The notes: generated by a model from the sequence alone, not told the origin. DNA of 64,000 nt from Caballeronia peredens (GCA_001544595.2 FCOH02000002.1:124001-188000), one strand, 5' to 3'. Counted from the first letter of the stretch, positions 9,815-20,249 are shown. Numbers and translations are program-made.

Positions 9815-9826
9815 TGTACCGGTACA
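9815..9826. promoter_or_regulatory. Candidate operator, perfect 12-bp palindrome
   Basis: TGTACCGGTACA is a perfect palindrome in the gap between the divergent XRE regulator and methyltransferase genes, 55 bases before the methyltransferase start. Its position suits a regulator binding site, but no other copy was identified. Confidence 0.4.
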
Positions 9827-9880
9827 GCGCGGGCTCTATTGTAGCGGCAGACCTTCCCCACAACGAACCCGGAAACCACG

Positions 9881-10645
9881 ATGAAACACCACGACCAGGT
9901 CGCAGACGCATTCGGCAGCACGGCCGCTGCCTATCTCACGAGCGCCGTCCACGCGAGCGGCGCGGACCTGCAGAACCTCGCCGCAACGTTCGCCGCCACG
10001 TGCGGCAACGCTACCGTGCTGGACATGGGCTGCGGCGCGGGCCACGCGAGCTTCGCGATCGCACCGCACGTGCGCGAAGTCGTCGCCTACGACATCGCCC
10101 CGCAGATGCTCGCGACGGTGCAGGCCGCCGCGAAGGAGCGCGGCCTGACGACCGTGCGCACGCAGCAGGGCGCCGCCGAAACGCTGCCGTTCGCCGATGC
10201 GAGCTTCAACTGGGCCGTGAGCCGCATGAGCGCGCATCACTGGCGCGACGTTCCGGCGGCGCTCGGGGAAGTGCGGCGCGTGCTGAAGCCGGGCGGGCGG
10301 CTGAGATTCATCGATATCGCGGGCACCGACGACCCGCTGTTCGACACGCACATCCAGGCGATCGAACTGCTGCGCGATGCATCGCATATCCGCGACTACC
10401 GGGCCTGCGAATGGATCGCGATGCTCGACGCCGCCGGCTTCGACGCGCAGATCACCGAACGCTGGCGCATTCCGCTCGAATTCGACGTGTGGGTTGCGCG
10501 CATGCGCACGCCGCCCGAACGCGTGATGGCGATCCGCTCGATGTGGCAGAACGCGCCCGACGAAGTGCGCCAGTACTTCGGCGTGACGGACGACGGCTCG
10601 TTCGAACTCGACGCGATGCTGATCGAGGCGACGCGACGGGACTAA
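9881..10645 (+). CDS. Class I SAM-dependent methyltransferase (UbiE/Methyltransf_11 type)
   Basis: This 254-residue protein has the Rossmann-type SAM-binding motif I VLDMGCGAGHASFAIAP (about residues 46-62), an acidic end of strand 2 (AYDIAP), and motif II/III region RRVLKPGGRLRFIDIAG. It belongs to the broad small-molecule methyltransferase group; the substrate cannot be told. The start MKHHDQVADAFG is typical. It is divergent from the XRE regulator, suggesting regulated expression, and ends at a terminator shared with ppc. Confidence 0.88.
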   Translation: MKHHDQVADAFGSTAAAYLTSAVHASGADLQNLAATFAATCGNATVLDMGCGAGHASFAIAPHVREVVAYDIAPQMLATVQAAAKERGLTTVRTQQGAAETLPFADASFNWAVSRMSAHHWRDVPAALGEVRRVLKPGGRLRFIDIAGTDDPLFDTHIQAIELLRDASHIRDYRACEWIAMLDAAGFDAQITERWRIPLEFDVWVARMRTPPERVMAIRSMWQNAPDEVRQYFGVTDDGSFELDAMLIEATRRD

Positions 10646-10651
10646 GAAAAA

Positions 10652-10683
10652 ACGGCGTCGCGCCCGGGAGGCGCGACGCCGTT
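10652..10683. terminator. Bidirectional rho-independent terminator
   Basis: A long GC-rich stem (ACGGCGTCGCGCC / GGCGCGACGCCGT, loop CGGGA) lies between the convergent methyltransferase and ppc genes, with A-run on the left and T-rich tail on the right. Confidence 0.85.
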
Positions 10684-10711
10684 TGGATTGGCGCTGCAAC
10701 GTCGTTTCGAA

Positions 10712-13700
10712 TCAGCCCGTGTTGCGCAAGCCCGCCGCGATGCCGTTGATCGTCAGATGAATGCCGCGCCGCAGCCGCACGTTCTGATCGCCCGCGCGAT
10801 GGCGCTTCAACAGCTCCACCTGCAAGTGATTGAGCGGATCGAGATACGGGAAGCGATTCTTGATCGAGCGCGCGAGCAGCGGATTGTCCGCGAGACGCTC
10901 GCCCTTGCCGGTGATTTCGGCGAGCACGTCGCAGGTACGCCCGTGTTCCGCGACGATGCGGTCGAACACGCGCCGGCGCAGCTTCTTGTCGGTGACGAGT
11001 TGCGCATAGCGCGACGCGACGGCCAGATCGGTCTTCGCGAGCACCATGTCCATGTTCGACAACAGGTTCTTGAAGAACGGCCACGTCTTGTTCATCTTGC
11101 GCAGCGTGGCGAGCCGCTTCGCGCGTTCTTCTTCCGACGCGGGCGCATCGAGCCACGCCTGCACCGCGCTGCCGAAGCCGTACCAGCCCGTGAGCAACAG
11201 GCGGCACTGGCCCCACGAAAAGCCCCACGGAATCGCGCGCAGGTCTTCGATCTTGCGCTGCTTCGGATCCTGCAGCTTGCGCGACGCCGGCCGGCTGCCG
11301 ATGTTCAGTTCCGCGATTTCCGCGATCGGCGTCGACGAGAAGAAATAGTCGGTGAAGCCGGGCGTCTCATAGACGAGCGCGCGATAAGCGGCCATTGCGC
11401 CGTCGGACAGCGCCTGCATGACCTCTTCGAATTGCGGCAGTTGCGCGGGCGCGTTTTCGTGCGGCAGGAGCGAGGCTTCCAGCGTCGCCGCGACGACCGT
11501 CTCCAGATTGCGCCGGCCGATTTCCGGATTGCCGAACTTGCTCGCGATCACTTCACCCTGCTCGGTCAGGCGAATCTGCCCGTCGACGGTGCCGGGCGGC
11601 TGCGACAGAATCGCCTGATAGGTCGGGCCGCCGCCGCGTCCGACCGTGCCGCCGCGGCCGTGAAACAGGCGCAGCGTCGTGCCGCGTTCCTTGAACAGCG
11701 CGACGAGCGCCAGTTCCGCGCGATACAGCTCCCAGTTCGACGTCAGAAAGCCGCCGTCCTTGTTGCTGTCCGAATAGCCGAGCATGACTTCCTGCTCGTT
11801 GCCCTGATTCTCGACCAGCTTGTCGATGCCCGGCAGCGCGAAGAACTCGCCCATGATGACCGGCGCGTTGCGCAAGTCGGCGATGGTCTCGAACAGCGGA
11901 ATCACCATGAGCCCGTCGCGCGCGGGGTTGTCTCTGGCGCCGACGCAGCCTTGCAGCACGCCGGTTTCCTTCTGCAGCAGCATCACTTCGAGCAGGTCGC
12001 TGACGGTTTCCGTGTGCGAAATGATGTAGTTGCGCACCGCGCGCGCGCCGAACTTGCGGCGCGTCTCGCGCGCTTCTTCGAGCACGCCGAGTTCGCTCTT
12101 TGCGAGATTCGAATATTCCGCGTACGGCAGACGCAGCGGGCGCGGCTGCGCCAGTTCCTTCAGCAGCACCTCGCGCTTTTCGTCTTCCGTGAGCGCGGCG
12201 TAATCGGCCACCACGCCCGCGCGCGCGAGCAGTTCGGCGACGACCGCCTCATGGATATCCGAGCTTTGCCGCAAGTCGATGCTCGCCAGATGGAAGCCGA
12301 ACACTTCGGCGGCGCGCGCGAGCGGCGACAGACGCAGCAGCGACAGCGACGCGCCGTGATGCTCGGCAAGCGAATCGATCAGGACATGCAGGTCGCGCGT
12401 GAACTCGGACGCGTCGGCGTAGGGCGTCGCGCGGATCGGCGCCGCGCCGCGTCCCGCGCTGCGTACGGAGACCGCGCCTTCGCCGAGCCGCACGCGCGCG
12501 CTCGCCGCGAGCCGCGTGTACATGCCGATCAGCGCGCGCCGGTACGGCTCGTCCGTGCGATGCGGCGACTGATCCGGCGATGCATCGGCGAGCGCCTTCA
12601 AAGCATCGCTCGAACCGGCGAGCAGATTCGACACGGACAGCTCCGCGCCGAGCATGTGCACCTGCTCCAGATAGTGTTCGAAGATCACGGTCGCCTGGCG
12701 CGTGATGGCGGTTTCGAGCGTTTCCGCCGTGACGTTCGGATTGCCGTCGCGGTCGCCGCCGATCCAGCTTCCCATCTGGAAGAACGGCGGCAGGCGCACG
12801 GGCAGGCCGTGCTCGGCGAGCGCGTTTTCGATGTCGGCGTAGAGCGCGGGAATCTCTTCGAGGAAGGTCGCGCGATAGTAAGAAAGCGCGTTCTCGATTT
12901 CATCGGCGACGGTGAGCCGCGCGTCGCGCAGCATGCGCGTCTGCCAGAGCGAGGTCACGCGCGCGCGCAGCACTGCTTCGTTGCGGGCGCGTTCGCGCGC
13001 GGTCAGTTCCTGATCGCGCTCGGCGAGCAGGCGGGCGATGTCGTGCTGCGCATCGAGAATGCTCTTGCGCGACACTTCGGTCGGGTGCGCGGTGAGCACG
13101 GGCACGATGAGCGCATCGCCGAAGAAATTCTCCAGCAGCTTGCGCGTCGCGCTGATGTTCTTCTGCTCGCGCATGCGTTCGATCGCATAGGCGATCGTGC
13201 CCGGCTGCGTCACGGACCCGGCGAGCGCGTGAATGCGGCGGCGCCGATTGTGATGCCGGTCCTCGGCGATATTCGCGAGATGCGAGAAATAGCTGAACGC
13301 GCGCACCACCGACACCGTCTGTTCCGGCGACAGCGCACGCAGCTTTTTCTCGAGCGTCTGCGCGGCTTCGCTGTCGTCTTCGCGGCGAAATTTCACGGCC
13401 GTCTGACGAATGGCCTCGACGACGTCGAACACGGCGTCGCCTTCCTGTTCGCGCAGCACGTCGCCGAGCAGGCGGCCGAGATAGCGGATGTCCTCGAAGA
13501 GCGGGCGGTCCTTGTCGTCGCGCGCGCGGCTCGACGGTTTCGCGCTCGCCGCGCCGTTCGCGCGTGGCGCGGCGGCTTTCGGTTTGATGGCGGACGTCTT
13601 GAGTGCGGCACGGGGCGCGGCCTTGACGCCGGGCATCGTTTTCGGCGCGACAGCCGCTTTCGATGCCTTCGCGGCCGTGGCGGCCTTCGTGACGATGGGC

Positions 13701-13786
13701 GACGACGCCGGGCGGGGCGCGTCGGAGGAAGACTTGGGCAATGCGGCGTTGCGGCGCGCGGGGCGTGCCGATGCAGAAGACGTCAC
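10712..13786 (-). CDS. ppc: Phosphoenolpyruvate carboxylase
   Basis: This 1024-residue enzyme carboxylates PEP to oxaloacetate, replenishing the TCA cycle. Catalytic motifs are intact: VLTAHPTEV with the essential histidine near residue 234, [29 protein letters not shown], and [18 protein letters not shown]. The C-terminus ([14 protein letters not shown]) is the normal end. Unusually, residues 1 to about 93 are an Ala/Lys/Pro/Ser-rich basic stretch before the family start near [17 protein letters not shown] later start could exist, but no methionine lies conveniently between residue 51 and the core. It is divergent from hemC. Confidence 0.95.
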   Translation of the reverse strand: MTSSASARPARRNAALPKSSSDAPRPASSPIVTKAATAAKASKAAVAPKTMPGVKAAPRAALKTSAIKPKAAAPRANGAASAKPSSRARDDKDRPLFEDIRYLGRLLGDVLREQEGDAVFDVVEAIRQTAVKFRREDDSEAAQTLEKKLRALSPEQTVSVVRAFSYFSHLANIAEDRHHNRRRRIHALAGSVTQPGTIAYAIERMREQKNISATRKLLENFFGDALIVPVLTAHPTEVSRKSILDAQHDIARLLAERDQELTARERARNEAVLRARVTSLWQTRMLRDARLTVADEIENALSYYRATFLEEIPALYADIENALAEHGLPVRLPPFFQMGSWIGGDRDGNPNVTAETLETAITRQATVIFEHYLEQVHMLGAELSVSNLLAGSSDALKALADASPDQSPHRTDEPYRRALIGMYTRLAASARVRLGEGAVSVRSAGRGAAPIRATPYADASEFTRDLHVLIDSLAEHHGASLSLLRLSPLARAAEVFGFHLASIDLRQSSDIHEAVVAELLARAGVVADYAALTEDEKREVLLKELAQPRPLRLPYAEYSNLAKSELGVLEEARETRRKFGARAVRNYIISHTETVSDLLEVMLLQKETGVLQGCVGARDNPARDGLMVIPLFETIADLRNAPVIMGEFFALPGIDKLVENQGNEQEVMLGYSDSNKDGGFLTSNWELYRAELALVALFKERGTTLRLFHGRGGTVGRGGGPTYQAILSQPPGTVDGQIRLTEQGEVIASKFGNPEIGRRNLETVVAATLEASLLPHENAPAQLPQFEEVMQALSDGAMAAYRALVYETPGFTDYFFSSTPIAEIAELNIGSRPASRKLQDPKQRKIEDLRAIPWGFSWGQCRLLLTGWYGFGSAVQAWLDAPASEEERAKRLATLRKMNKTWPFFKNLLSNMDMVLAKTDLAVASRYAQLVTDKKLRRRVFDRIVAEHGRTCDVLAEITGKGERLADNPLLARSIKNRFPYLDPLNHLQVELLKRHRAGDQNVRLRRGIHLTINGIAAGLRNTG

Positions 13787-14124
13787 GTTGAGTTCCTCTC
13801 AGAAGCTGCGAAGCCAAAGACACATGAAACGTGACGCGGCGACTTCGGGAAGCGCCGCATCCTGCAGGAGACTTCCGGCCGTGGTGAACGGTCGTGCGTC
13901 GAATCGGCGAGAGCATGCCGCGGCGTTTTTCGCCCGGAAGCGTCGACCCGTGCGCGTCGCGGCTGCCGCCGCCGTTCACATCGGTTCAAACGCAGCGCGG
14001 ACGCCCTGAAAGGCGCATCGGACAAGGCTCTCGCGCGCTGCCCGTCGATCAGTGGACCAAGGCGTGCGTGCTACCATTGTTCGCTAATGTCTATTCACCC
14101 ATCCCGTCATTCGATCGAGCATCA
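13787..14124. other. Divergent promoter region between ppc and hemC
   Basis: No gene is supported in these 338 bases. The region must hold the promoters of ppc (leftward) and hemC (rightward); GTGCTACCAT at about 14069-14078 could provide a -10 element for hemC, but no confident -35 is seen. Confidence 0.4.
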
Positions 14125-15132
14125 ATGAATTCCGAGACGCATTCAACGACACCGCCCGCGAGCCTCACCATTGTTTCGCGGGAGAGCCGGCTCGCCATGT
14201 GGCAGGCCGAGCATGTGCGGTGTGCGCTGCACAAATTATATCCATCTTGCGACGTGAAAATCCTCGGAATGACGACACGCGGCGATCAGATTCTCGATCG
14301 CACGTTGTCGAAGGTCGGCGGCAAGGGTCTTTTCGTGAAGGAACTGGAAGCGGCACTCGCCGACGGCCGCGCCGATCTCGCGGTGCATTCGCTGAAAGAC
14401 GTGCCGATGCAGCTGCCCGAAGGCTTCGCGCTCGGCGCCATTCTCGAGCGCGAAGATCCGTGCGATGCGTTCGTCTCGCCGCACCATGAATCGCTCGAGG
14501 CGCTGCCGGCGGGAAGCGTCGTCGGCACCTCGAGCCTGCGGCGCGAAGCGATGATCCGCGCGCGCTTTCCCGATCTCGACGTGCGTCCGCTGCGCGGCAA
14601 TCTCGACACGCGCCTCGCCAAGCTCGATCGCGGCGAGTACGCGGCGATCATCCTCGCGGCGGCCGGTCTGAAGCGGCTCGGCCTGGAAGCGCGCATCCGC
14701 GGGCGGCTTGCGCCGTCGGAGAGCCTGCCGGCGGCGGGGCAGGGCGCGCTCGGCATCGAGATTCGCGCGGACCGCGCCGATCTCGCCGCGTGGCTCGCGC
14801 CGCTGCATGACCAAAAAACCGCGCTCGCCGTCGAAGCGGAACGCGCGGTGTCGCGCGCGCTCGGCGGCAGTTGCGAGGTGCCGCTCGCGGCGTTCGCCGA
14901 ATGGCGCGGCGACTCGCTGCATCTGCGCGGCGCGGTATCGATGCCCGACGGCCGGCGCGTGCTGCGCGCGGAAGAAGAAGTGCGCGCGCCCGATCTCGCC
15001 GGCGCGCTCGCGCTCGGCAAGCGTGTTTCGTCCGACCTCGAAGCGCAGGGCGCGCTGGACATCGTCAATGCACTCAGCACGATGAACCGCGCCGACGGCC
15101 CGAACACCGCGCCTTCGGGGCCCGCATCCTGA
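14125..15132 (+). CDS. hemC: Hydroxymethylbilane synthase (porphobilinogen deaminase)
   Basis: This 335-residue cytoplasmic enzyme joins four porphobilinogens into hydroxymethylbilane in haem synthesis. The N-terminal [16 protein letters not shown], substrate-binding [15 protein letters not shown] and the dipyrromethane-cofactor cysteine in [14 protein letters not shown] (Cys250) are all present. The ATG at 14125 gives the usual N-terminus; further upstream sequence is not conserved in type. Its stop codon overlaps the start of hemDX (TGATG), so the haem genes form a translationally coupled operon. Confidence 0.96.
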   Translation: MNSETHSTTPPASLTIVSRESRLAMWQAEHVRCALHKLYPSCDVKILGMTTRGDQILDRTLSKVGGKGLFVKELEAALADGRADLAVHSLKDVPMQLPEGFALGAILEREDPCDAFVSPHHESLEALPAGSVVGTSSLRREAMIRARFPDLDVRPLRGNLDTRLAKLDRGEYAAIILAAAGLKRLGLEARIRGRLAPSESLPAAGQGALGIEIRADRADLAAWLAPLHDQKTALAVEAERAVSRALGGSCEVPLAAFAEWRGDSLHLRGAVSMPDGRRVLRAEEEVRAPDLAGALALGKRVSSDLEAQGALDIVNALSTMNRADGPNTAPSGPAS

Positions 15133-17270
15133 TGGCGAGCGAGCGCCGCGCCACCATCGTCATTACGCGTCCGGCCGGACAGTCGTCCGCGCTGCTCGAA
15201 CGGCTCGCGAGCGCCGGGTTCGACGCGCTGGAATTCCCGCTCATCGACATCGCGCCCGTCGCCGACGATGCGCCGCTGCGCGCCGCGCTCGACGAGCTTT
15301 TCCTTCCCGCTGACGCCCCCGCGCGCTATGCGCTCGTCGTGTTCGTGTCGCCGAATGCGATCGATCATGCGTTCAGCCGGCTCGGCGCGCCGTGGCCCGC
15401 GGATCTGCCGGTCGCGGCGGTCGGTCCCGGATCGGTCACGGCGCTCGCGCGGCAGGGCGTGCATGCGCCGTCGCATCGCGTGATCAGTCCGTCGGCGGAG
15501 GCGGCCGATCCGCGTTTCGATTCGGAAGCGCTCTACAGCGCGATCGAAGCGCATTTCGGCGCGCATGGTCTCGACGGCAAGCGCGTGCTGATCGTGCGCG
15601 GCGACGGCGGCCGCGAATGGCTCGCCGAACGGCTCACCCAAGCGGGCGCGCGCGTGGAAAAGGCCGCTGCGTATCGGCGCGTGCTGCCCGAACCGTCGAT
15701 GCAGAAATGGGAGCGCATCCACGCGCTGCTCGCCGCCGAGCCGGGCGCACGGCACGCGTGGCTGCTGACGAGCTCCGAAGGCGTGCGCAATCTCGACGAA
15801 CTCGCGCACGAACATCTCACCGGCGACGAAATCGTGCTGCTCAAGCGCACGCTGCTCGTCTGCCCGCACCCGCGCATCGCCGAAGCCGCGCGGGGAGCGG
15901 GTTTTGATAGGATTACGGTGTCCGGCGCGGGCGACGAACGCATCGCGCAATCGCTGGAAGCGTCGTTCCCGGCGGACTCCGCGGGTGCGTCCGCGCAGGC
16001 GCATGCAGCAAGCGATCCGGAGGCATACGCGCGAGCGAGTTCAGCCGCGAGCGCAACGACGAACACGGCGTCTTCCTCATCGGCGCCGACGGACGCCAGC
16101 CCGGCCACTGCGCCGGCCCCTCAACCGGCCCATCACCCGGCTCAATCACGCATGACTGATTCGAACGATTCCAAAAAAGCTTCACCTCAGCCGAACGTGA
16201 CACCGCCCTTGCCGCCGAACACGCCCTTCACGCCTTTTGAGCAGCAGAAACGTTCAGGTAGCGTGGGCATCGTGTTGCTGTGGCTTGTCATCGTCGTTCT
16301 GGCGGTGGCGGCGGGCGCGGGCGCCTTCGTTCTGAACCGCAAGTTCGATCGCGCCGACACGCAGTTGTCGCAGCGTCTCGCCCAGGCGGACGAACAGAAC
16401 GCCGATCTGCGCGCGAAGGCCGATCAGGCCGCGAGCGCGACCACCGTGCTCGGCACGCAGATCATCCAGTTGCAAGGCAAGCTCGCCGATGCCGAAACGC
16501 ACAGTCAGGCGCTGCAGCAGCAATATCAGGATCTCGCGGCCAATCGCGACGACTGGACCGTCGCCGAAGTCGAGCAGATCCTGTCGAGCGCGAGCCAGCA
16601 GTTGCAACTGACCGGCAACGTGCAACTGGCGCTCTTCGCGCTGCAAAGCGCCGACACGCGCCTTGCCGCCACGACCGGCCCGCAGGTCGTCGCGATCCGC
16701 AAGGCGATCGCGCTCGACATCGACAAGCTGAAAGCCACGCCGACCACCGATCTCACGGGTCTCGCGATCAAGCTCGACACGGCCATCGACCAGATCGACC
16801 AGTTGCCGCTCGCCGGCGAAGCGCCGATCGCGCCCGCCCGCGCGCAGGCCGCGGCGCCCGCGGACAGCGCGTCGATCGCGGCGGCGACCGGCGAGCCGCG
16901 CTGGAAGGTGCTGTGGCGGCAGATCACGAGCGGCATCGGCCAGCAGTTGTCGAGCCTCGTGTCGGTGCGCCGCATCGACAACGCTGACGCCATGCTCACG
17001 TCGCCCGATCAGGGTTACTTCGTGCGCGAGAACGTCAAGCTGCGTCTGCTGTCCGCGCGCCTGTCGCTGCTCTCGCGCAGCGAGCCGACGCTCAAGTCCG
17101 ACCTGCACGCCGCCGATGCCGCGCTCGCACGCTATTTCGATCCGGCGTCGAAGAAAGTGCAGGCCGTGCGCGATCTCGTGAAGCAGGTCGATCAGGCGTC
17201 GCTCGCCGTCGCCGTGCCGAACCTGAACGCGAGTCTCGCCGCCGTCCATCAGTTCAAGCGAGGCGGATGA
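15132..17270 (+). CDS. hemDX: Fused uroporphyrinogen-III synthase / HemX membrane protein
   Basis: This 712-residue protein combines two haem-operon functions. Residues 1 to about 255 are uroporphyrinogen-III synthase (starts RRATIVITRPAGQSSALLER), which cyclises hydroxymethylbilane. A low-complexity Ala/Ser/Thr/Pro linker (about 270-340) leads to a HemX domain with one transmembrane helix (about 376-400), a coiled coil and a large periplasmic region. The fusion is known in Burkholderia and relatives; HemX has no proven enzymatic role. The ATG overlaps the hemC stop by one base, and its own stop overlaps the hemY start by four bases (ATGA). Confidence 0.93.
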   Translation: MASERRATIVITRPAGQSSALLERLASAGFDALEFPLIDIAPVADDAPLRAALDELFLPADAPARYALVVFVSPNAIDHAFSRLGAPWPADLPVAAVGPGSVTALARQGVHAPSHRVISPSAEAADPRFDSEALYSAIEAHFGAHGLDGKRVLIVRGDGGREWLAERLTQAGARVEKAAAYRRVLPEPSMQKWERIHALLAAEPGARHAWLLTSSEGVRNLDELAHEHLTGDEIVLLKRTLLVCPHPRIAEAARGAGFDRITVSGAGDERIAQSLEASFPADSAGASAQAHAASDPEAYARASSAASATTNTASSSSAPTDASPATAPAPQPAHHPAQSRMTDSNDSKKASPQPNVTPPLPPNTPFTPFEQQKRSGSVGIVLLWLVIVVLAVAAGAGAFVLNRKFDRADTQLSQRLAQADEQNADLRAKADQAASATTVLGTQIIQLQGKLADAETHSQALQQQYQDLAANRDDWTVAEVEQILSSASQQLQLTGNVQLALFALQSADTRLAATTGPQVVAIRKAIALDIDKLKATPTTDLTGLAIKLDTAIDQIDQLPLAGEAPIAPARAQAAAPADSASIAAATGEPRWKVLWRQITSGIGQQLSSLVSVRRIDNADAMLTSPDQGYFVRENVKLRLLSARLSLLSRSEPTLKSDLHAADAALARYFDPASKKVQAVRDLVKQVDQASLAVAVPNLNASLAAVHQFKRGG

Positions 17271-18463
17271 TGACGATTCGTGGACTCATCTGGCTTGCGC
17301 TGCTGTTCGCCGTCGCGGCGATCGTCGCGACGGTCGGCGGCTTCAACGGCGGGCAGATTCTGCTGGTGATGCCGCCGTATCGCGTGGACATGTCGCTGAA
17401 TCTGTTCGTCGTGGCCCTCGTGGTGCTGTTCATCGCGCTGTACGCGCTGATTCGCGCGGCACGCGGCGTGTGGAAGATGCCGCAGCGCGTGGCTGCCTAT
17501 CGCGCGCGCAGCAAGCTCGCAAAGGCGAACGCGGCGTTGCGCGACGCGCTCGGGCATTTGTACGCCGGGCGCTTCTCGAAGGCGGAGAAGGCCGCGCGCG
17601 ACGCGCTCGCCGTCGACGACAACAAGGGTGCGGCCGGGCTGATCGGCGCGAACGCGGCGCATCGTCTGCACGAGTACGCGCGGCGCGACGAATGGCTCGC
17701 GCAGATTTCCGGCGCCGACTGGCAGGACGCCCGCCTGATGGCCACCGCCGACATGCGCGCCGACGGCCGCGACGCCGACGGCGCGCTCGTCGCGCTCACC
17801 GAAATTCAGGCGCAGGGCGGGCGGCGCATCCACGCGCAGCAGATCGCGCTGCGCGCGCAGCAGCAACTGAAGAACTGGAGCGAAGTGCTCAAGCTCGTGC
17901 GCATGCTGGAGAAGCGCGAGGCGCTGCATCCGGCGGTCGCGGTGCGGCTGCGGCAGGTCGCGGCGGAGAATCTCCTGCGCGACCGTCGTCACAATCCGGA
18001 CGCGTTGCTGGAACTGTGGCAGTCGCTGTCGGCGACCGAGCGCCAGTCGCCGCGTCTCGCCGATCTCGCCGCCGAACTGCTGATCGCGCTCGACCGTCGC
18101 GCCGAGGCGAGGAAGATCGTCGAGGATGCGCTCGCGCACAACTGGGACGCGCGGCTCCTGCGGCGCTATCCGGACTGCATCGTCGGCGGCGACGCCTTCC
18201 CGCTGATCCAGCGCGCCGAAGCATGGCAGAAGGAGCGCACCGAGGACGCCGATCTGCTCTTCACGCTCGGCCGGCTGTGCCTGCATCAGCAGTTGTGGGG
18301 CAAGGCGCAGGCGTTCCTCGAAGCGGCGCTCAAGCTCGCCGACAACGAACCGCTCAAGATCCGCACGCATCGGGCGCTCGCACGCCTGCACGAGCAACTG
18401 GGCGACACGGAAAAGGCCGCGGAACACTATCGCGCGAGCGCGCTGGCGATGAACGTCGTCTGA
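17267..18463 (+). CDS. hemY: HemY-type TPR membrane protein of the haem operon
   Basis: This 398-residue protein has two N-terminal transmembrane helices (about 5-25 and 44-64) followed by a TPR-rich cytoplasmic domain, the typical HemY_N plus TPR layout. It is always linked to hemCDX in proteobacteria; a role in handling haem intermediates is suggested by context but its biochemical activity is not established. It is not the protoporphyrinogen oxidase also named HemY in Gram-positives. ATGA overlap with hemDX shows coupling, and a strong terminator follows. Confidence 0.92.
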   Translation: MMTIRGLIWLALLFAVAAIVATVGGFNGGQILLVMPPYRVDMSLNLFVVALVVLFIALYALIRAARGVWKMPQRVAAYRARSKLAKANAALRDALGHLYAGRFSKAEKAARDALAVDDNKGAAGLIGANAAHRLHEYARRDEWLAQISGADWQDARLMATADMRADGRDADGALVALTEIQAQGGRRIHAQQIALRAQQQLKNWSEVLKLVRMLEKREALHPAVAVRLRQVAAENLLRDRRHNPDALLELWQSLSATERQSPRLADLAAELLIALDRRAEARKIVEDALAHNWDARLLRRYPDCIVGGDAFPLIQRAEAWQKERTEDADLLFTLGRLCLHQQLWGKAQAFLEAALKLADNEPLKIRTHRALARLHEQLGDTEKAAEHYRASALAMNVV

Positions 18464-18499
18464 TCGTCTGATTCGCGCGACGCACGAATCGTCACGAAC

Positions 18500-18534
18500 A
18501 AGCCGCATGAGTCGAACGCTCATGCGGCTTTTTT
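18500..18534 (+). terminator. Rho-independent terminator of the hem operon
   Basis: A 12-bp stem (AAGCCGCATGAG / CTCATGCGGCTT) with a short loop is followed by six T. It lies 37 bases after the hemY stop codon. Confidence 0.9.
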
Positions 18535-18673
18535 GTGTTCCGAGGGCGGGGGCCGGCTGTACGCCGGCGCACGGCCGCGGTGCGGGCGGCATGGTCTAGT
18601 CTCGTTCAACCAAAACGAAAGACGGTCTCCGCGCAGGTTCGAGGCGCCGCAACCGTCGACACACGGAGGCGTC

Positions 18674-19921
18674 GTGAAACGAAGCTTTCGCGCGTGCATC
18701 GCGCTGGCGCTCGTCGTTTTTCTGTCGTGGCCCGATGCGTCGCATTACTTTGCTCAGGGCGTCATCACGAACGCGCCGTGGACCGGCACGTGGTCGACGG
18801 CGCCCGCCGTCACGCCCGATCGCGGCTTCGACAACCAGACGATTCGCCATATCGTGCATACGAGCATCGGCGGCACGGCGGCGCGTCTCGGATTCTCCAA
18901 CCTGTACGGCACGCAGCCGCTCACGATCGGCAATGTGCATATCGCGCGGCGTTCGCGCGGGGCGGCCGCGATCGCCGGTACCGATCGCCCGGTCACCTTC
19001 GGCGGCCGGTCCTACGTGACGATTCCGGCCGGCGGCGCCGTACAGAGCGATGCCGTCGCGTTTGCGGTGCCGGCGCTCGCCGATCTCGCCGTGAGCTTCC
19101 ACATTCCGTCGAAGACGCCGCCGAATTCGACCGGCCATATCGACGCCATGCAGGACGTCTACATCGCTCCCGGCGACGTCGGCAGCGACCCCGCGTTCAC
19201 GCGCGGCGTCGCGAACGCGGCGGGCGCCCGGTCCTACTATTTCCTCACCAACGTCGATGTGATGAACGCCGCGGCGACCGGCGCGGTGGTCGCATTCGGC
19301 GCATCGATCACCGACGGCGTGTCGTCCGCGCCCAACACGAACGGCCGCTGGCCGAACCTGCTGGCGAAGCGTCTGGCGCGCGCGGGGATGACGGTCGGCG
19401 TGCTGAATCAGGGCATCAGCGGCAATGATTTCTTCACCGACGGCGCGGGCGAGGCCGGGCTCACGCGCTTCGAGCGCGACGTGCTTCAGCAAGCCAACGT
19501 GAAGTGGGTGATCATTTCAGACGACGCGGTGAACAGTCTCATCAGCGGCAAGCCGCCGGGTTTTCAGCGGTTCGTCGATGCATATCGGCAATTGATCAGG
19601 CAGGCGAAGGACGCGAAGATCGGCGTGATCTGCTCGACCCTGACGCCGTTCGAAGGCGTCGCCGAATGGACGCCTGCAATCGAAAGAACGCGCGAGGACA
19701 TAAACGCGTTTCTTCGCGATCGCGGCAGCAGCGGCTGCGATGCGGTGCTCGATCAGGCCGGAGCGCTCGGCGGACGGAGCGCGTTCGCCGCGGCGTACGA
19801 CAGCGGCGACAACCTGCATCCGAACGAAGCGGGCCTGCGGGCGATCGCCGGCGCAGTCGATCTCGGCTGGTTCGCCGCGCCGCCGCCGATGAATGCGACC
19901 GGCGCGGGCGGCCGGGAATAA
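18674..19921 (+). CDS. Secreted SGNH/GDSL-type hydrolase, divergent active site
   Basis: This 415-residue exported protein starts at GTG 18674, placed 7 bases after a strong GGAGG; the N-terminus VKRSFRACIALALVVFLSW is a signal peptide. A beta-rich N-terminal domain (about 40-190) precedes an SGNH esterase domain with the nucleophile in FGASITDG (Ser211), block II glycine in NQGISGND (Gly247) and the Asp-His pair in GDNLHPNE (Asp379, His382). The block III GxND oxyanion motif is not evident; the expected place reads VIISDDAVNSL (about 279-289). Activity on ester or carbohydrate acyl groups is likely by family but may be altered. Confidence 0.85.
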   Translation: MKRSFRACIALALVVFLSWPDASHYFAQGVITNAPWTGTWSTAPAVTPDRGFDNQTIRHIVHTSIGGTAARLGFSNLYGTQPLTIGNVHIARRSRGAAAIAGTDRPVTFGGRSYVTIPAGGAVQSDAVAFAVPALADLAVSFHIPSKTPPNSTGHIDAMQDVYIAPGDVGSDPAFTRGVANAAGARSYYFLTNVDVMNAAATGAVVAFGASITDGVSSAPNTNGRWPNLLAKRLARAGMTVGVLNQGISGNDFFTDGAGEAGLTRFERDVLQQANVKWVIISDDAVNSLISGKPPGFQRFVDAYRQLIRQAKDAKIGVICSTLTPFEGVAEWTPAIERTREDINAFLRDRGSSGCDAVLDQAGALGGRSAFAAAYDSGDNLHPNEAGLRAIAGAVDLGWFAAPPPMNATGAGGRE

Positions 19922-19925
19922 GGGA

Positions 19926-20249
19926 TCAGTACGTGGGAACCGCGGGATCGACCTGACGCGACCAGGCATCGATGCCGCCGTACAGGTTGAACGTCTGCTT
20001 GAAGCCGCGCGATTCCAGGAACATGGCAACCTGCGCGCTGCGTGCGCCGTGATGACAGATGCAGACGATCTGCGCTTCGTCGTCGAGTTCTTCGCTGCGC
20101 GCGGGGATCTCGCGCATCGGAATCGACACGATGTTCTCCATCTTCGCCGTCTGGATTTCCCAGGGCTCGCGCACGTCGAGCAGAACGGGCGCGGGGCGCG
20201 AGGAATCGGCAAGCCACGCGGCGAGTTCGGGTGCGGTGAGGTTTTGCAT
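19926..20249 (-). CDS. Single-domain rhodanese-like protein (GlpE type)
   Basis: This 107-residue protein is one rhodanese domain with the active-site loop CHHGAR (catalytic Cys65) after strand QIVCI, and the N-terminal conserved LLDVREPWE. Such proteins transfer sulfane sulfur, e.g. from thiosulfate. The ATG at 20249 gives the usual start MQNLTAPELAAWL; an upstream in-frame ATG at 20288 adds 13 residues without support. It is likely cotranscribed with the PCMT-family methyltransferase, 69 bases upstream on the same strand. Confidence 0.9.
   Translation of the reverse strand: MQNLTAPELAAWLADSSRPAPVLLDVREPWEIQTAKMENIVSIPMREIPARSEELDDEAQIVCICHHGARSAQVAMFLESRGFKQTFNLYGGIDAWSRQVDPAVPTY

Noticed and set aside
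10688..13834. A 1048-codon plus-strand open frame opposite ppc
   Set aside because: Long but without any recognisable motif and with Arg/His/Ala/Glu-skewed composition; it mirrors ppc codon structure.
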